Shown here one piece after another: positions 1 through 9,892 of a DNA stretch of 64,000 nt. Numbering within the stretch: the stretch's first letter is position 1; each line of letters starts with the position of its first letter. The position numbers and the translations under genes are program-made. The stretch is from Rhizobium chutanense (GTDB taxonomy: Bacteria; Pseudomonadota; Alphaproteobacteria; Rhizobiales; Rhizobiaceae). The stretch is from contig NZ_NWSV01000004.1 in assembly GCF_002531935.1 (NCBI RefSeq), positions 310,001 through 374,000 on the forward strand. Direction: 5' to 3'. The notes below the pieces were generated by a model. It saw only the letters and a list, made by a program, of their open reading frames with translations. It did not search any database and had not been told where the DNA came from.

Positions 1-533
1 AGACCCTCCTCAAGCTGACGGCGCCCGGCATTCCCGATCTCTACCAGGGCGCGGAGGGCTTCGATTTCAGCCTGGTCGATCCTGACAACCGCCGGCCGGT
101 CGATCACGAACGGCTGGCCGCCTGGCTTGATGAAGCCGGGCCGATCGAAAAGCTGCAGGCGGCGGCCTTGAAGCAGCGCATCATCGCAATCGGCCTGCAG
201 CTGCGCCGGCGGCACCCGGCTCTGTTTGCCAAAGGTGATTATCTGCCGCTGAAGGTAACGGGCAGCCGGCGCGATCATGTCCTGGCTTTTGCCCGCGTTC
301 ATCATGGTGATTTCGCGATCTCCGCCGTGCCCCGGCTGATGTTCGGCTGGCTCGATCCGGGCGTGCTCTTTGCCGGCCCGGAATTCTGGGAGGATACGGC
401 GATAGCAGTCCCCTCCCCTCTTCACGGGCTGAAGGCGGATCTGGTGACCGGCAAGACGATCGAACCGGGCGGGAGCATTTCGCTCGCCGCTCTGCTCGGC
501 AGCCAGCCGGTTGGGATGATCAGCCCGAATTGA
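1..533 (+). CDS. treY: Malto-oligosyltrehalose synthase, C-terminal part (5' end outside window)
   Basis: Reading frame open from the left edge (first full codon at 3) to TGA at 531-533, about 176 residues. The opening residues contain PGIPDLYQG and SLVDPDNRRPVD, the conserved late motifs of GH13 malto-oligosyltrehalose synthases (TreY), followed by the usual small C-terminal domain. TreY converts the reducing end of maltodextrins to a trehalose unit that TreZ then releases. Only the C-terminal end is visible, so active-site residues cannot be checked. It is separated from the copper module by about 110 bp carrying the HmrR-type promoter, so it is not in the same transcription unit. Confidence 0.88.
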   Translation, partial: TLLKLTAPGIPDLYQGAEGFDFSLVDPDNRRPVDHERLAAWLDEAGPIEKLQAAALKQRIIAIGLQLRRRHPALFAKGDYLPLKVTGSRRDHVLAFARVHHGDFAISAVPRLMFGWLDPGVLFAGPEFWEDTAIAVPSPLHGLKADLVTGKTIEPGGSISLAALLGSQPVGMISPN

Positions 534-579
534 GGACCGACGGCAGCCTTCGGAAAATCGGGCTTGCCAAAATTAGCGC

Positions 580-610
580 TTGACCTTCCAGTTGCTGGAA
601 GGTGGATAAA
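580..610 (+). promoter_or_regulatory. HmrR/CueR-type copper-responsive promoter of the copper ATPase gene
   Basis: TTGACC (-35, 580-585) is followed by a 19-bp spacer and GATAAA (-10, 605-610). The long spacer is the hallmark of MerR-family activated promoters. A perfect dyad with 9-bp arms, ACCTTCCAG then 3 bp then CTGGAAGGT (583-603), lies across the -35 and spacer and matches the known CueR/HmrR box. It sits 36 bp before the ATPase start codon, and the predicted regulator is encoded just downstream of that gene. Confidence 0.9.
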
Positions 611-645
611 CCTCTCCAACTGCCCCTCGGGCATAGGAGACAGGC

Positions 646-3171
<2,526 letters not shown>

Positions 3172-3180
3172 GAGACGCCG

Positions 3181-3570
3181 ATGAATATTGGCGAAGCATC
3201 GCAGCGGTCGGGTCTGCCGTCGAAGACCATCCGCTATTACGAGGATATCGGCCTCATCCGCCCCGAACGGGGCGGAAACGGCTATCGCGACTATGCCGCC
3301 GCCGACGTCCACAAGCTGCGCTTCCTGCAGCGCTCGCGCGGCCTCGGCTTTTCTGTCGAGGAATGCCGGCAGTTGCTGGCGCTCTACGAGGACAAGGACC
3401 GGGCGAGCGCCGACGTCAAGGATATCGCCGAGACCAAGCTTACCGAGATCGACCGCAAGATCCGCGAACTCTCGGAATTGCGCCGCACGCTGGAGCAGCT
3501 CGTGCATGCCTGCCACGGCAATGACAGGCCGGACTGTCCGATCCTCGAAGAGCTTTCGGACGGCAGCTGA
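3181..3570 (+). CDS. hmrR: HmrR/CueR-type MerR-family copper regulator
   Basis: A 129-residue MerR-family protein. The N-terminal winged HTH (MNIGEASQRSGLPSKTIRYYE) is followed by a long dimerisation helix (about 75-110) and a C-terminal metal loop, C-H-G-N-D-R-P-D-C-P, with two cysteines eight positions apart, typical of Cu(I)/Ag(I)-sensing CueR/HmrR. It starts 9 bp after the ATPase stop and is expected to be cotranscribed from the promoter it activates (580-610), giving autoregulated copper resistance. Length and motifs are full; nothing is missing. Confidence 0.93.
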   Translation: MNIGEASQRSGLPSKTIRYYEDIGLIRPERGGNGYRDYAAADVHKLRFLQRSRGLGFSVEECRQLLALYEDKDRASADVKDIAETKLTEIDRKIRELSELRRTLEQLVHACHGNDRPDCPILEELSDGS

Positions 3571-3587
3571 CCCTTGAGGCGACTGGA

Positions 3588-3881
3588 TCAGGAAAACTGG
3601 GGGGTGTTCTGGTTGGCCGCCTGCGAGGATTGAACCTGCTCGTCGGCCTCCTCGTCTTCGCCGCCATCCAGCCGATGCTTGATCGCCAGCGCATAGATCA
3701 CGTCGAGAATATTGCGGTCTTTCAGATGAGGATCGGTCAGCGCAAGAAGCGAAGCACGGACGATCTTCTTGCTGGTGGCATTCGGGCAACGTGCCTTGAC
3801 GAAATCATAAAGCGCCTGATCCGTCAGCCCTTCCATGGCGCCGTCCACGAGAGCTTCGTAGACCCGCTTCTTTTCCTTCAT
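3588..3881 (-). CDS. Small conserved hypothetical protein
   Basis: A 97-residue soluble protein starting MKEKKRVYEALVDGAMEG, preceded by a strong GAGGGG ribosome-binding site. The body is helical (QALYDFVKARCPNATSKKI... ALLALTDPHLKDRNILDVIYALAIKHRLD) with an acidic, Gln-rich tail. There is no signal peptide or membrane segment. I recognise this type only as a conserved rhizobial hypothetical and cannot assign a function. It converges on hmrR, with only 17 bp between the stops, and diverges from the ECF sigma gene across 186 bp. Confidence 0.7.
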   Translation of the reverse strand: MKEKKRVYEALVDGAMEGLTDQALYDFVKARCPNATSKKIVRASLLALTDPHLKDRNILDVIYALAIKHRLDGGEDEEADEQVQSSQAANQNTPQFS

Positions 3882-4032
3882 TCTTTATTTCCCCTCAAAT
3901 CAGCGGCGTCATGATCTGTCATGTAATTGTCATAAACAATCGCCGATTTAAGGTGCACATCCGCCGGAGAAGGAAATTTTGATTATTTTTCAGGCGGCGA
4001 TCCTCGGCCCGGACGATTTTTTTGCGCCCGCT

Positions 4033-4059
4033 GGAATAAAATACGTCGCACTTCCGTAT
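4033..4059 (+). promoter_or_regulatory. Candidate ECF-type autoregulated promoter
   Basis: GGAAT (4033-4037), a 17-bp spacer, then CGTAT (4055-4059), directly before the sigma-factor ATG at 4068. GGAA...CGT pairs are typical of ECF sigma promoters, and such genes are commonly autoregulated. The very short leader is unusual, so this is an inference from pattern only. Confidence 0.4.
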
Positions 4060-4067
4060 ACTCAATC

Positions 4068-4607
4068 ATGGACCGCAAAGAACGCCCCTTCGATGTCATC
4101 GGACAGCTTGCAGCGCTGAGGCGCTACGCGCGCGCGCTGGTGCGCAATGCGGATGAGGCGGAAGATCTGGTTCATGATGCGCTGGTGCGCGCCCTCGAGA
4201 AGAAAAAGAGCTTCCGCAGCGGCGGCAATCTACGCACCTGGCTGCTCTCCATCCTGCACAATGCCCATATCGACCGCCTGCGCCAGAACCGGTCGCTGAC
4301 GCGCCGCCATGACGAGGCGGCTGTCGAAGCCGAGCAGTCGCTGCCGGCCGGGCAGGAACATGCGGTGCGTCTGCAGCAGGTGCGAGATGCCTTCTTCGGC
4401 CTGCCGGAGGAACAGCGCGAGGCGCTGCATCTCGTGGCGATCGAGGATCTCTCCTATCAGGAAGCCGCCCATGCGCTCGGCATTCCGATCGGCACATTGA
4501 TGTCGCGCATCTCGCGTGCGCGCACCCAGCTGCGCGAATTCGAGGAGAAGACGCCGCGCGTTTCGCATCTGAGATTAATCCGAGGAGATGACAATGAAAG
4601 CAATTGA
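4068..4607 (+). CDS. ECF-family RNA polymerase sigma factor
   Basis: A 179-residue protein with sigma region 2 (about 12-80: LRRYARALVRNADEAEDLVHD... RSGGNLRTWLLSILHNAHID) and region 4 (about 108-160: FFGLPEEQREALHLVAIEDLSYQEAAHALGIPIGTLMSRISRAR), and nothing else, the two-domain ECF layout. Its 3' end overlaps the next gene by 20 bp, coupling it to a membrane-anchored anti-sigma factor. The stimulus is not evident from sequence. The gene may direct its own transcription through the GGAAT/CGTAT pair upstream. Confidence 0.9.
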   Translation: MDRKERPFDVIGQLAALRRYARALVRNADEAEDLVHDALVRALEKKKSFRSGGNLRTWLLSILHNAHIDRLRQNRSLTRRHDEAAVEAEQSLPAGQEHAVRLQQVRDAFFGLPEEQREALHLVAIEDLSYQEAAHALGIPIGTLMSRISRARTQLREFEEKTPRVSHLRLIRGDDNESN

Positions 4608-5361
4608 TCCGATCCTCGATGCCGATCTCGACGCCTATGTGGATGGCGAGCTCGATGTCACCCGCCGCATCCAGGTGGAATCCTATCTTTCCGACCACCC
4701 GGCAATTGCCGCCAAGGTCATGGCCGATCTCAGCATGAAGGGCGAATTGCGCCTGGCGCTTGCCGGCGAAAGTGCCTTCGGCCGCCCCGAGACCCGCGAT
4801 GCCGCCCGCCGGCTGGAACGCGGCCTTTCCTATGGCCGCATTTTCCATTCCCTGCAGCGCGTCGCCGCCGTCGGCATTCTAGTGACCGCCGGCTGGGTGG
4901 CGCACAATTCCTTCGGCGCCTTCTCGGCCACCGAGGTATCGGCGTCGGTGCCGGCACCGGCCTATGTCGAGGATGCTGTGCGCGCCTATCAGACCGCGGC
5001 ACTGCGCCAATCGATGCCGCCGCAGACGCCGGCCACCTATAGCGCCGACGATATTCGCGCCGCCACCGCGATCGTCATGCCCGAACTGCCTGGGGATTGG
5101 AAAGTCGCCGACGTGCAGATCTTCCCGTCCGAATTCGGCCCCAGCGTCGAAATGGCGATCGAGCAGTCGGATGGAAAGCGGCTGTCGCTTTTCGCCGTCC
5201 GTCCGGGCGCCTTCGAGGTCAAGCCGGTCAGTCATCTCACGCTTCAGAAAGCAGAAGCCGCCTATTGGCAGATCGGCGAGGTCGCCTATGCGCTGATCGC
5301 CGCCGATAGCGGTCTCAATCTCGACCAGGCGGCCGAACGGCTCGCCCGCTCACTCTATTAG
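4588..5361 (+). CDS. Membrane-anchored anti-sigma factor
   Basis: A 257-residue protein. Residues 10-60 (DADLDAYVDGELDVTRRIQVESYLSDHP) form the helical anti-sigma domain of the ZAS-like fold but without the zinc His/Cys residues. One transmembrane helix lies at about 92-106 (VAAVGILVTAGWVAH), followed by a periplasmic domain of about 150 residues that probably senses the signal. ATG 4588 follows CGAGG; an in-frame ATG at 4594 is an alternative. The 20-bp overlap with the sigma gene indicates translational coupling. Expected role: hold the sigma factor at the membrane until an envelope signal releases it. Confidence 0.82.
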   Translation: MTMKAIDPILDADLDAYVDGELDVTRRIQVESYLSDHPAIAAKVMADLSMKGELRLALAGESAFGRPETRDAARRLERGLSYGRIFHSLQRVAAVGILVTAGWVAHNSFGAFSATEVSASVPAPAYVEDAVRAYQTAALRQSMPPQTPATYSADDIRAATAIVMPELPGDWKVADVQIFPSEFGPSVEMAIEQSDGKRLSLFAVRPGAFEVKPVSHLTLQKAEAAYWQIGEVAYALIAADSGLNLDQAAERLARSLY

Positions 5362-5381
5362 TTCAAACCGAGGAGATCAGC

Positions 5382-6092
5382 ATGAACCCGATCAATTCCC
5401 GCTACGGCGCCGCAGCCGGCACCCAGGCCCTCTTCGACGAGGGCCTGCGCCAGCATATGCTGCGCGTCTATAACTATATGGCTCTCGGCCTCGTCATCAC
5501 AGGCCTCGTCGCCTTCGTCGTCGGCTCGACGCCGGCCCTCTACGTCCCGATCTTCGGCTCGCCGCTGAAGTGGGTCGTGATGCTGGCGCCGCTCGCCTTC
5601 GTCTTCTTCTTCTCGTTCAAAATCCAGACGATGTCGGCCAGCACCGCCCAGATCACCTTCTGGGCCTTCTGCGCCGTGATGGGCCTGTCGCTCGCCTCCG
5701 TCTTCCTGGTTTTCACCAAGACGAGCATCGCCCAGACCTTCTTCATCACCGCCGCGATGTTCGGTTCCATCAGCCTCTACGGCTACACGACGAAACGTGA
5801 CCTGTCGAAGATGGGCTCGTTCCTGATGATGGGTCTCTTCGGCATCATCATTGCCGGCATCGTCAACATCTTCTTGGGTTCGAGCGCGCTGCAGTTCGCG
5901 ATCTCGGTGATCGGCATCGTCGTCTTCGTCGGCCTCACCGCCTACGACACGCAGAACATCAAGGAACAATATTCGGAAAACTACGATCAGGAATCGAACC
6001 AGAAGCTCGCCGTCTTCGGTGCGCTGTCGCTCTACCTGAACTTCGTCAACATCTTCCAGCTTCTGCTCAACTTCACGGGCGAGCGGGAATAG
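5382..6092 (+). CDS. Bax inhibitor-1 / YccA-family membrane protein
   Basis: A 236-residue protein with seven predicted hydrophobic segments and the BI-1 C-terminal signature (VFVGLTAYDTQNIKEQY, then a final SLYLNFVNIFQLLLNF). The family contains proton/calcium-leak type proteins and the FtsH-associated YccA, and acts in the inner membrane. It starts 20 bp after the anti-sigma gene with a GAGGAG ribosome-binding site, so it could be part of the ECF regulon. A hairpin and terminator follow. Confidence 0.88.
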   Translation: MNPINSRYGAAAGTQALFDEGLRQHMLRVYNYMALGLVITGLVAFVVGSTPALYVPIFGSPLKWVVMLAPLAFVFFFSFKIQTMSASTAQITFWAFCAVMGLSLASVFLVFTKTSIAQTFFITAAMFGSISLYGYTTKRDLSKMGSFLMMGLFGIIIAGIVNIFLGSSALQFAISVIGIVVFVGLTAYDTQNIKEQYSENYDQESNQKLAVFGALSLYLNFVNIFQLLLNFTGERE

Positions 6093-6178
6093 GACTGCGC
6101 TTCCGGGGGCAATGGAAGCGCAAGAGCGCCTGGTCTGCCGCCTGTGACAGGATGGCGGACCGGGTGCTCACGTCAAGG

Positions 6179-6212
6179 AACGGCCGGGCCAACACCTGGC
6201 CGTTTTCATTTT
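6179..6212 (+). terminator. Rho-independent terminator after the BI-1-like gene
   Basis: Stem AACGGCC (6179-6185) pairs with GGCCGTT (6198-6204) across a 12-nt loop, followed by TTTT and a T-rich stretch. A second perfect 9-bp hairpin, TGCGCTTCC (6096-6104) with GGAAGCGCA (6114-6122), directly follows the BI-1 stop codon. The facing minus-strand gene ends at 6217. Confidence 0.7.
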
Positions 6213-6216
6213 CGTT

Positions 6217-7350
6217 TCAGATGATACCCCAGGCGCGATAGCGGCCGCGGCCGGTGATTTCGCGGATGCCGATCTCGTTGACGAGATTGAGCGCGCCGCG
6301 TGGCGTGATCCGCAGATGACGGGCAATCATCGCCGCCGAGACCATCGGCCGCGACAGGATGAAATCGGCAAGTTCGGGCAGACTGCTGTTCGAACGGCGG
6401 CCGCGAAAACGCAGCTCCATCTGCGTGCGCGCCAGCGTCAACCGATCGAGTTCCTTGAGCCCGGCCGTGGCGCCCAGATGCATCGCCTCCAGGAAGGCTT
6501 GCAGCCGGGTCGCCCGGTCGCGGGCCCGGCGACGCTCATGGCGCACCAGTTTCAGCCCGCCGTAGAAAGAAAACAGATGCGAGGCGACCTTGCCGCGGGC
6601 GCGCAGATGGCCGGCGATGAGAAGGCCGCCGAGCCAGTGCTGGCGCCGCAGCGGCTCGATCCTCTCCCAGGCTTCGAACAGGATGACGGCGCCGAGAACA
6701 GGCGGCAAGCTGTCGGCCAGCGGCAGCACACTCCGCCACTCCGCCAGCCGCTGCTCCTCGTCCCATTCGTCGTCCCCGAGCAGGCCCAGAGGATCTTCGT
6801 TTCGCCTTGCGGGCGGGGCTGCGACCTGCTCGCTTGCCGGCGCCTTTCCCGTATGGATATCGATGAGTTTCTGCGAGCGCGCGAGGATCGCGTCGATCTC
6901 CGCCATTTCGGCGGCGAGCGGCCCGTCTTCATCCTCGCCCTCCTCGTCTGCTTCGGCGGCAGCCTCGGGACGCTTCGCTTCCCGCGCGTCGCCCTCCCCT
7001 TCCCCGAGCGTCGCCGTCAGCGCTGCAAGCCCCGGCGCTCCCAGCGCCCAGGAGGGTTCGCCGGTCCAGATGCGCCGCCGTGCCCGCAGCACGGAATGGG
7101 CGATCGTCAGTTCGTGGCTGGGGGCGCGGCTGTCCATATGCGCATCGTGCAAAACCAGATCCTCGACATGCACGAGTTCGCCCGCCACCCAGAGCGCGCC
7201 GGCGGCATCGAAGAAATGGCTGCGTTCGGCAAATCCGCCACCGACCGGCGAGCGCAACACCCGCTCGTCCAGCCGCGCCACCGCATCCTCTGCCGCGGCA
7301 AAGGCGGGAAGCAGGGCCTGAAGCATGACACCGTCAATATCGTAGCGCAT
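6217..7350 (-). CDS. RHE_PE00001-family protein (DUF1612/HTH) next to repC
   Basis: A 377-residue protein. The N-terminal half (about 1-130) is followed by an acidic low-complexity linker (AEADEEGEDEDG). The C-terminal half holds a conserved helical domain (LGAVILFEAWERIEPLRRQHWLGGLLIAGHLRARGKVASHLF) ending in a helix-turn-helix-like segment (MVSAAMIARHLRITPRGALNLVNEIGIREITGRGRYRAWGII). I recognise it as the family named after the first gene of R. etli p42e, often near repABC genes. It is probably a DNA-binding protein. Its exact role is unknown to me; its position just downstream of repC suggests a plasmid or integration-linked role, but that is inference. Confidence 0.75.
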   Translation of the reverse strand: MRYDIDGVMLQALLPAFAAAEDAVARLDERVLRSPVGGGFAERSHFFDAAGALWVAGELVHVEDLVLHDAHMDSRAPSHELTIAHSVLRARRRIWTGEPSWALGAPGLAALTATLGEGEGDAREAKRPEAAAEADEEGEDEDGPLAAEMAEIDAILARSQKLIDIHTGKAPASEQVAAPPARRNEDPLGLLGDDEWDEEQRLAEWRSVLPLADSLPPVLGAVILFEAWERIEPLRRQHWLGGLLIAGHLRARGKVASHLFSFYGGLKLVRHERRRARDRATRLQAFLEAMHLGATAGLKELDRLTLARTQMELRFRGRRSNSSLPELADFILSRPMVSAAMIARHLRITPRGALNLVNEIGIREITGRGRYRAWGII

Positions 7351-7530
7351 TGTTAAGCTTTACGGTTTCTCACAAATGGAAGCAAAACGCATGTTTCCTT
7401 CCGTCATGTATGACATGGTTAACGGCGTATTTCAACAAAAGGACGGGGGAGGAATTGGCTGAGATGTCTGATCGACCAGCCGCCTGTTCGTTTAGCCGAC
7501 GCAGCTGGCGCGAAGCTTTTTCACAGCTGT

Positions 7531-8745
7531 TCATCCGGTTTTCCGCGCTACCGGCCCATTTGCCCGCATCAGCGCCATCAGCATCGGCCCGAGCGAGAAC
7601 TCGCCGCGCTCCGCCCGCCGTGTCAGATCGCGCAGATAGCCGCCGGCCGAGTTGATATGTCCGCCCCTTTCCAGAATGCAGGCGATCACCGTCGCGGCGT
7701 TTTCCGGGCCCATGACCTCGCAGGCCAGCTGATAGGCACTCGGGCTGACGCCAAGCATCGATCGGACGATGACGGCTGCGGCCATCAGATCCCGCCAGCT
7801 GCCGACCCCGCCGCCCGGTCCGTAAGCAACGATCTCCGGGCAAGCCTGCAGCACCATGGCAAGCGGGAAGGATTTCGGCGGCTCCCGCCACGGCCGCGTT
7901 TCGTCCTCCGGCTTTGCGTCCTGCTTCGATTCGAAGCTTGGTTCAAGTTCAGATATGGGGTGTGGGTTTGAATTATGTATGTGCCGACCGTTTTGGCTGT
8001 CATTGGCGTCTGTTTCTTCTGTTTTCGTCTTCAATTCCAGCGTCTTGACGATCATCTCGCGGAAGGCTTCGAGATCGGCCAGCAGTCCTTCCATCTCGAC
8101 GGCCGACGGGCGGCGCGGCAGGCTTGCGGACAGCAGGTTGAAATGCTGCTGCATCTCGATCCATTCGCCGGCAATCTGCTCTTCCAGCGCGATCTCGATG
8201 AGCTTGGTTATATCTCGCCGGCAAAGCGTCAACCGCTCCCGCAGGCGCTTCCATTCGAGCTTGGCAGCCATCACCTCAGCCGCCTGCGCCTCGATCTCGC
8301 GGGCGCGGACAAGGAGCGGCGCCACGCTGAAGCCGAAGGCCTCTCCAAGCCCGCCCTCGCCGTTGCGACGGGCAAAACGTTTCCCGTTCGGGCTGTCCCT
8401 GCGGATGATCAGGCCGGCTTCGACCAGCATTGCCAGGTTCCGCCGCAGCGTCGTGCCGGCCATGCCGTGCGTGCGCAGCGACAATTGTTCGTTCGAGGGG
8501 AAGACGACGAAGCCATTGGCCTCGGCAATCTCGTTCTTCGGGTAGAAGGTCAAGAGCGCGTTGAGAACCGCGAGCGCACGATCGGATACGCCGACCAGCT
8601 CCTTTGCTTCGCAGAGCGCGCGAAAGATCTTCCACTTGTCGACCGATGCGTCCGGATCGACCTTGCTGGCATTCTCCTGGCTTGCCAGCATGCCAAGCGT
8701 CATCGATCGCCGCCCAAAGGGCGTCGATACATATTGAGGCTCCAT
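7531..8745 (-). CDS. repC: RepC replication initiator
   Basis: A 404-residue protein starting MEPQYVSTPFGRRSMTLGML, the canonical RepC opening. I chose ATG 8745, preceded by AGGTGAGG, over the GTG at 8754. The N-terminal half (about 1-250) is the DNA-binding initiator domain with the winged-helix segment around FPSNEQLSLRTHGMAGTTLRRNLAMLVEAGLIIRRDSPNGKRF. The C-terminal half ends in the conserved RepC tail (GVSPSAYQLACEVMGPENAATVIACILERG...INSAGGYLRDLTRRAERGEFSLGPMLMALM). RepC initiates replication from an origin normally inside its own gene. Expression is expected to be limited by the ctRNA encoded on the other strand just upstream. Confidence 0.95.
   Translation of the reverse strand: MEPQYVSTPFGRRSMTLGMLASQENASKVDPDASVDKWKIFRALCEAKELVGVSDRALAVLNALLTFYPKNEIAEANGFVVFPSNEQLSLRTHGMAGTTLRRNLAMLVEAGLIIRRDSPNGKRFARRNGEGGLGEAFGFSVAPLLVRAREIEAQAAEVMAAKLEWKRLRERLTLCRRDITKLIEIALEEQIAGEWIEMQQHFNLLSASLPRRPSAVEMEGLLADLEAFREMIVKTLELKTKTEETDANDSQNGRHIHNSNPHPISELEPSFESKQDAKPEDETRPWREPPKSFPLAMVLQACPEIVAYGPGGGVGSWRDLMAAAVIVRSMLGVSPSAYQLACEVMGPENAATVIACILERGGHINSAGGYLRDLTRRAERGEFSLGPMLMALMRANGPVARKTG
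7925..8045. other. AT-rich tract inside repC, candidate oriV
   Basis: Within the middle of repC, composition drops sharply from the surrounding high G+C to an AT-rich stretch that encodes a poorly conserved linker (SELEPSFESKQ, TKTEETDANDSQNG). In studied repABC plasmids the origin lies in an AT-rich segment at this place in repC. Assignment is by position and composition only. Confidence 0.5.
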
Positions 8746-8804
8746 GTCCCTCACCTTTTTTCAAGGCAAAAGAAACCTACCACCCAAAAGGATGCCGAAG
8801 ACGC

Positions 8805-8833
8805 TTGACAGTGATTCGAGGAAGTGCGATTCT
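8805..8833 (+). promoter_or_regulatory. Promoter of the counter-transcribed RNA
   Basis: TTGACA (8805-8810), a 17-bp spacer, and GATTCT (8828-8833), on the strand opposite to repABC in the repB-repC gap. The start would be near 8840, giving a transcript of about 55 nt up to the terminator, the size known for repABC ctRNAs. Confidence 0.8.
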
Positions 8834-8839
8834 CAGATT

Positions 8840-8894
8840 GTCCAGATATGAGAAAGGCTTCCGCGGCGGCAACGTTCGGAGGCTTTTTTCTTTT
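8840..8894 (+). ncRNA. Counter-transcribed antisense RNA (ctRNA/incA) with intrinsic terminator
   Basis: Encoded antisense to the repC leader between repB and repC. It ends in a hairpin, GCTTCCG (8857-8863) pairing with CGGAGGC (8877-8883) with one G-U pair, followed by TTTTTT C TTTT. In repABC plasmids this small RNA pairs with the repC leader, favours a fold that hides the repC ribosome-binding site, and is a main incompatibility determinant. The 5' end is inferred from the promoter. The position, size and terminator fit the known class closely. Confidence 0.82.
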
Positions 8895-8899
8895 GCGGC

Positions 8900-9892
8900 C
8901 TACTCTCCTGCTTGCAACTTGCCGGCCCGATAGGCTTCGTAAAGCTCATCGAGACGGCGTGAAATGTAAGCGCCGAAATCCGGCGCATCGCCGGTTTTCA
9001 ACGCGATCGTGAAGGAATTGCCGGCGCTCTTGATTCGGCCGGCAATCCTGCCGCCGCTCTTCGGCTTCCAGTCATATTCCGTGGGTTCGGGCTTCGCCTC
9101 TTTTCTGGCGAGTTCGGCAATCAGAAGCTCGAAACGGCGGTCGCTCTCCTCGGCCATGAAGCGTTCCGAGCCGACGAGCTTGGCAAGCCGCGCCGCGGTC
9201 ATCCCGTTCCAGTCCTGGGCAAGCGCCATCCATTTGCGTCGCCCGATGCCGGGCGCAGCGCCGACCGACCTGACGATCTCGGCCGGGATGGCCCTGGCGA
9301 CGGAGAGCAGCTTCGACAGCTCCGTCTTGTCGGTCGACAGTGCCTTCATGATGATAGGTCGCTCAAAACCCTTGAGCTCGAGATTGAGCGCAAAGACGGC
9401 GCGCTCTATGTAGGAGAGATTGCGGCGCGCCGAATTTTCGATGCCCTGCGCAATGACAACATCGGTATCGTCGAGCTGACGGACGATCGCCTGCACCTTG
9501 CGCCCGAGCAGCTTGACGGCCTGCAGGCGGCGATGGCCGTAGGCGATCTGATAGCGCTGCTCGTCATCGGGATGACGGCGCACGAGGATCGGCACTTCCT
9601 GGCCGTTCTCGGCAATCGACTGCACCAGCTCGTCTTCGATCTCGAGCTGATCGGCCAGGCGGTCGCGGACGAAGGAGGAATCGATCAGATCGGGATCGAG
9701 CTCGACGATGCGTTCGCCGGACAGCAAGGCCTCCTGCATCGCCCTGCTCTCTTCCTCCATGCGTCCGAGGGTCAGCGCCATTGTCCGCACCGGCCCGGCC
9801 GATCCGCGTAAAGACGTCTCCTCGTAGTTGGCCGCGGCCAACTCCTGCGCCGTATCGTCGAAGAGGCCTTTCAGGCGATCGCGTCTGCTCAT
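8900..9892 (-). CDS. repB: RepB, ParB-like partition protein
   Basis: A 330-residue ParB-family protein starting MSRRDRLKGLFDDTAQEL, the RepB-type N-terminus. The ParB/Srx domain lies at about 60-150 (LDPDLIDSSFVRDRLADQL... ENGQEVPILVRRHPDDEQRYQIAYGHRRLQAVKLLG), with the GHRR nucleotide-binding motif, and is followed by the HTH region. RepB binds parS and, with RepA, partitions the replicon. ATG overlaps the repA stop by 4 nt (ATGA), so the two are coupled. A perfect parS lies inside its 5' coding region (9827-9842). Confidence 0.95.
   Translation of the reverse strand: MSRRDRLKGLFDDTAQELAAANYEETSLRGSAGPVRTMALTLGRMEEESRAMQEALLSGERIVELDPDLIDSSFVRDRLADQLEIEDELVQSIAENGQEVPILVRRHPDDEQRYQIAYGHRRLQAVKLLGRKVQAIVRQLDDTDVVIAQGIENSARRNLSYIERAVFALNLELKGFERPIIMKALSTDKTELSKLLSVARAIPAEIVRSVGAAPGIGRRKWMALAQDWNGMTAARLAKLVGSERFMAEESDRRFELLIAELARKEAKPEPTEYDWKPKSGGRIAGRIKSAGNSFTIALKTGDAPDFGAYISRRLDELYEAYRAGKLQAGE
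9827..9842. repeat. parS site inside repB
   Basis: GTTGGCCGCGGCCAAC, a perfect 16-bp palindrome matching the repABC parS consensus GTTNNCNGCNGNNAAC at every fixed position. It is in the first codons of repB, so binding of RepB here could also affect repAB transcription. Confidence 0.88.
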
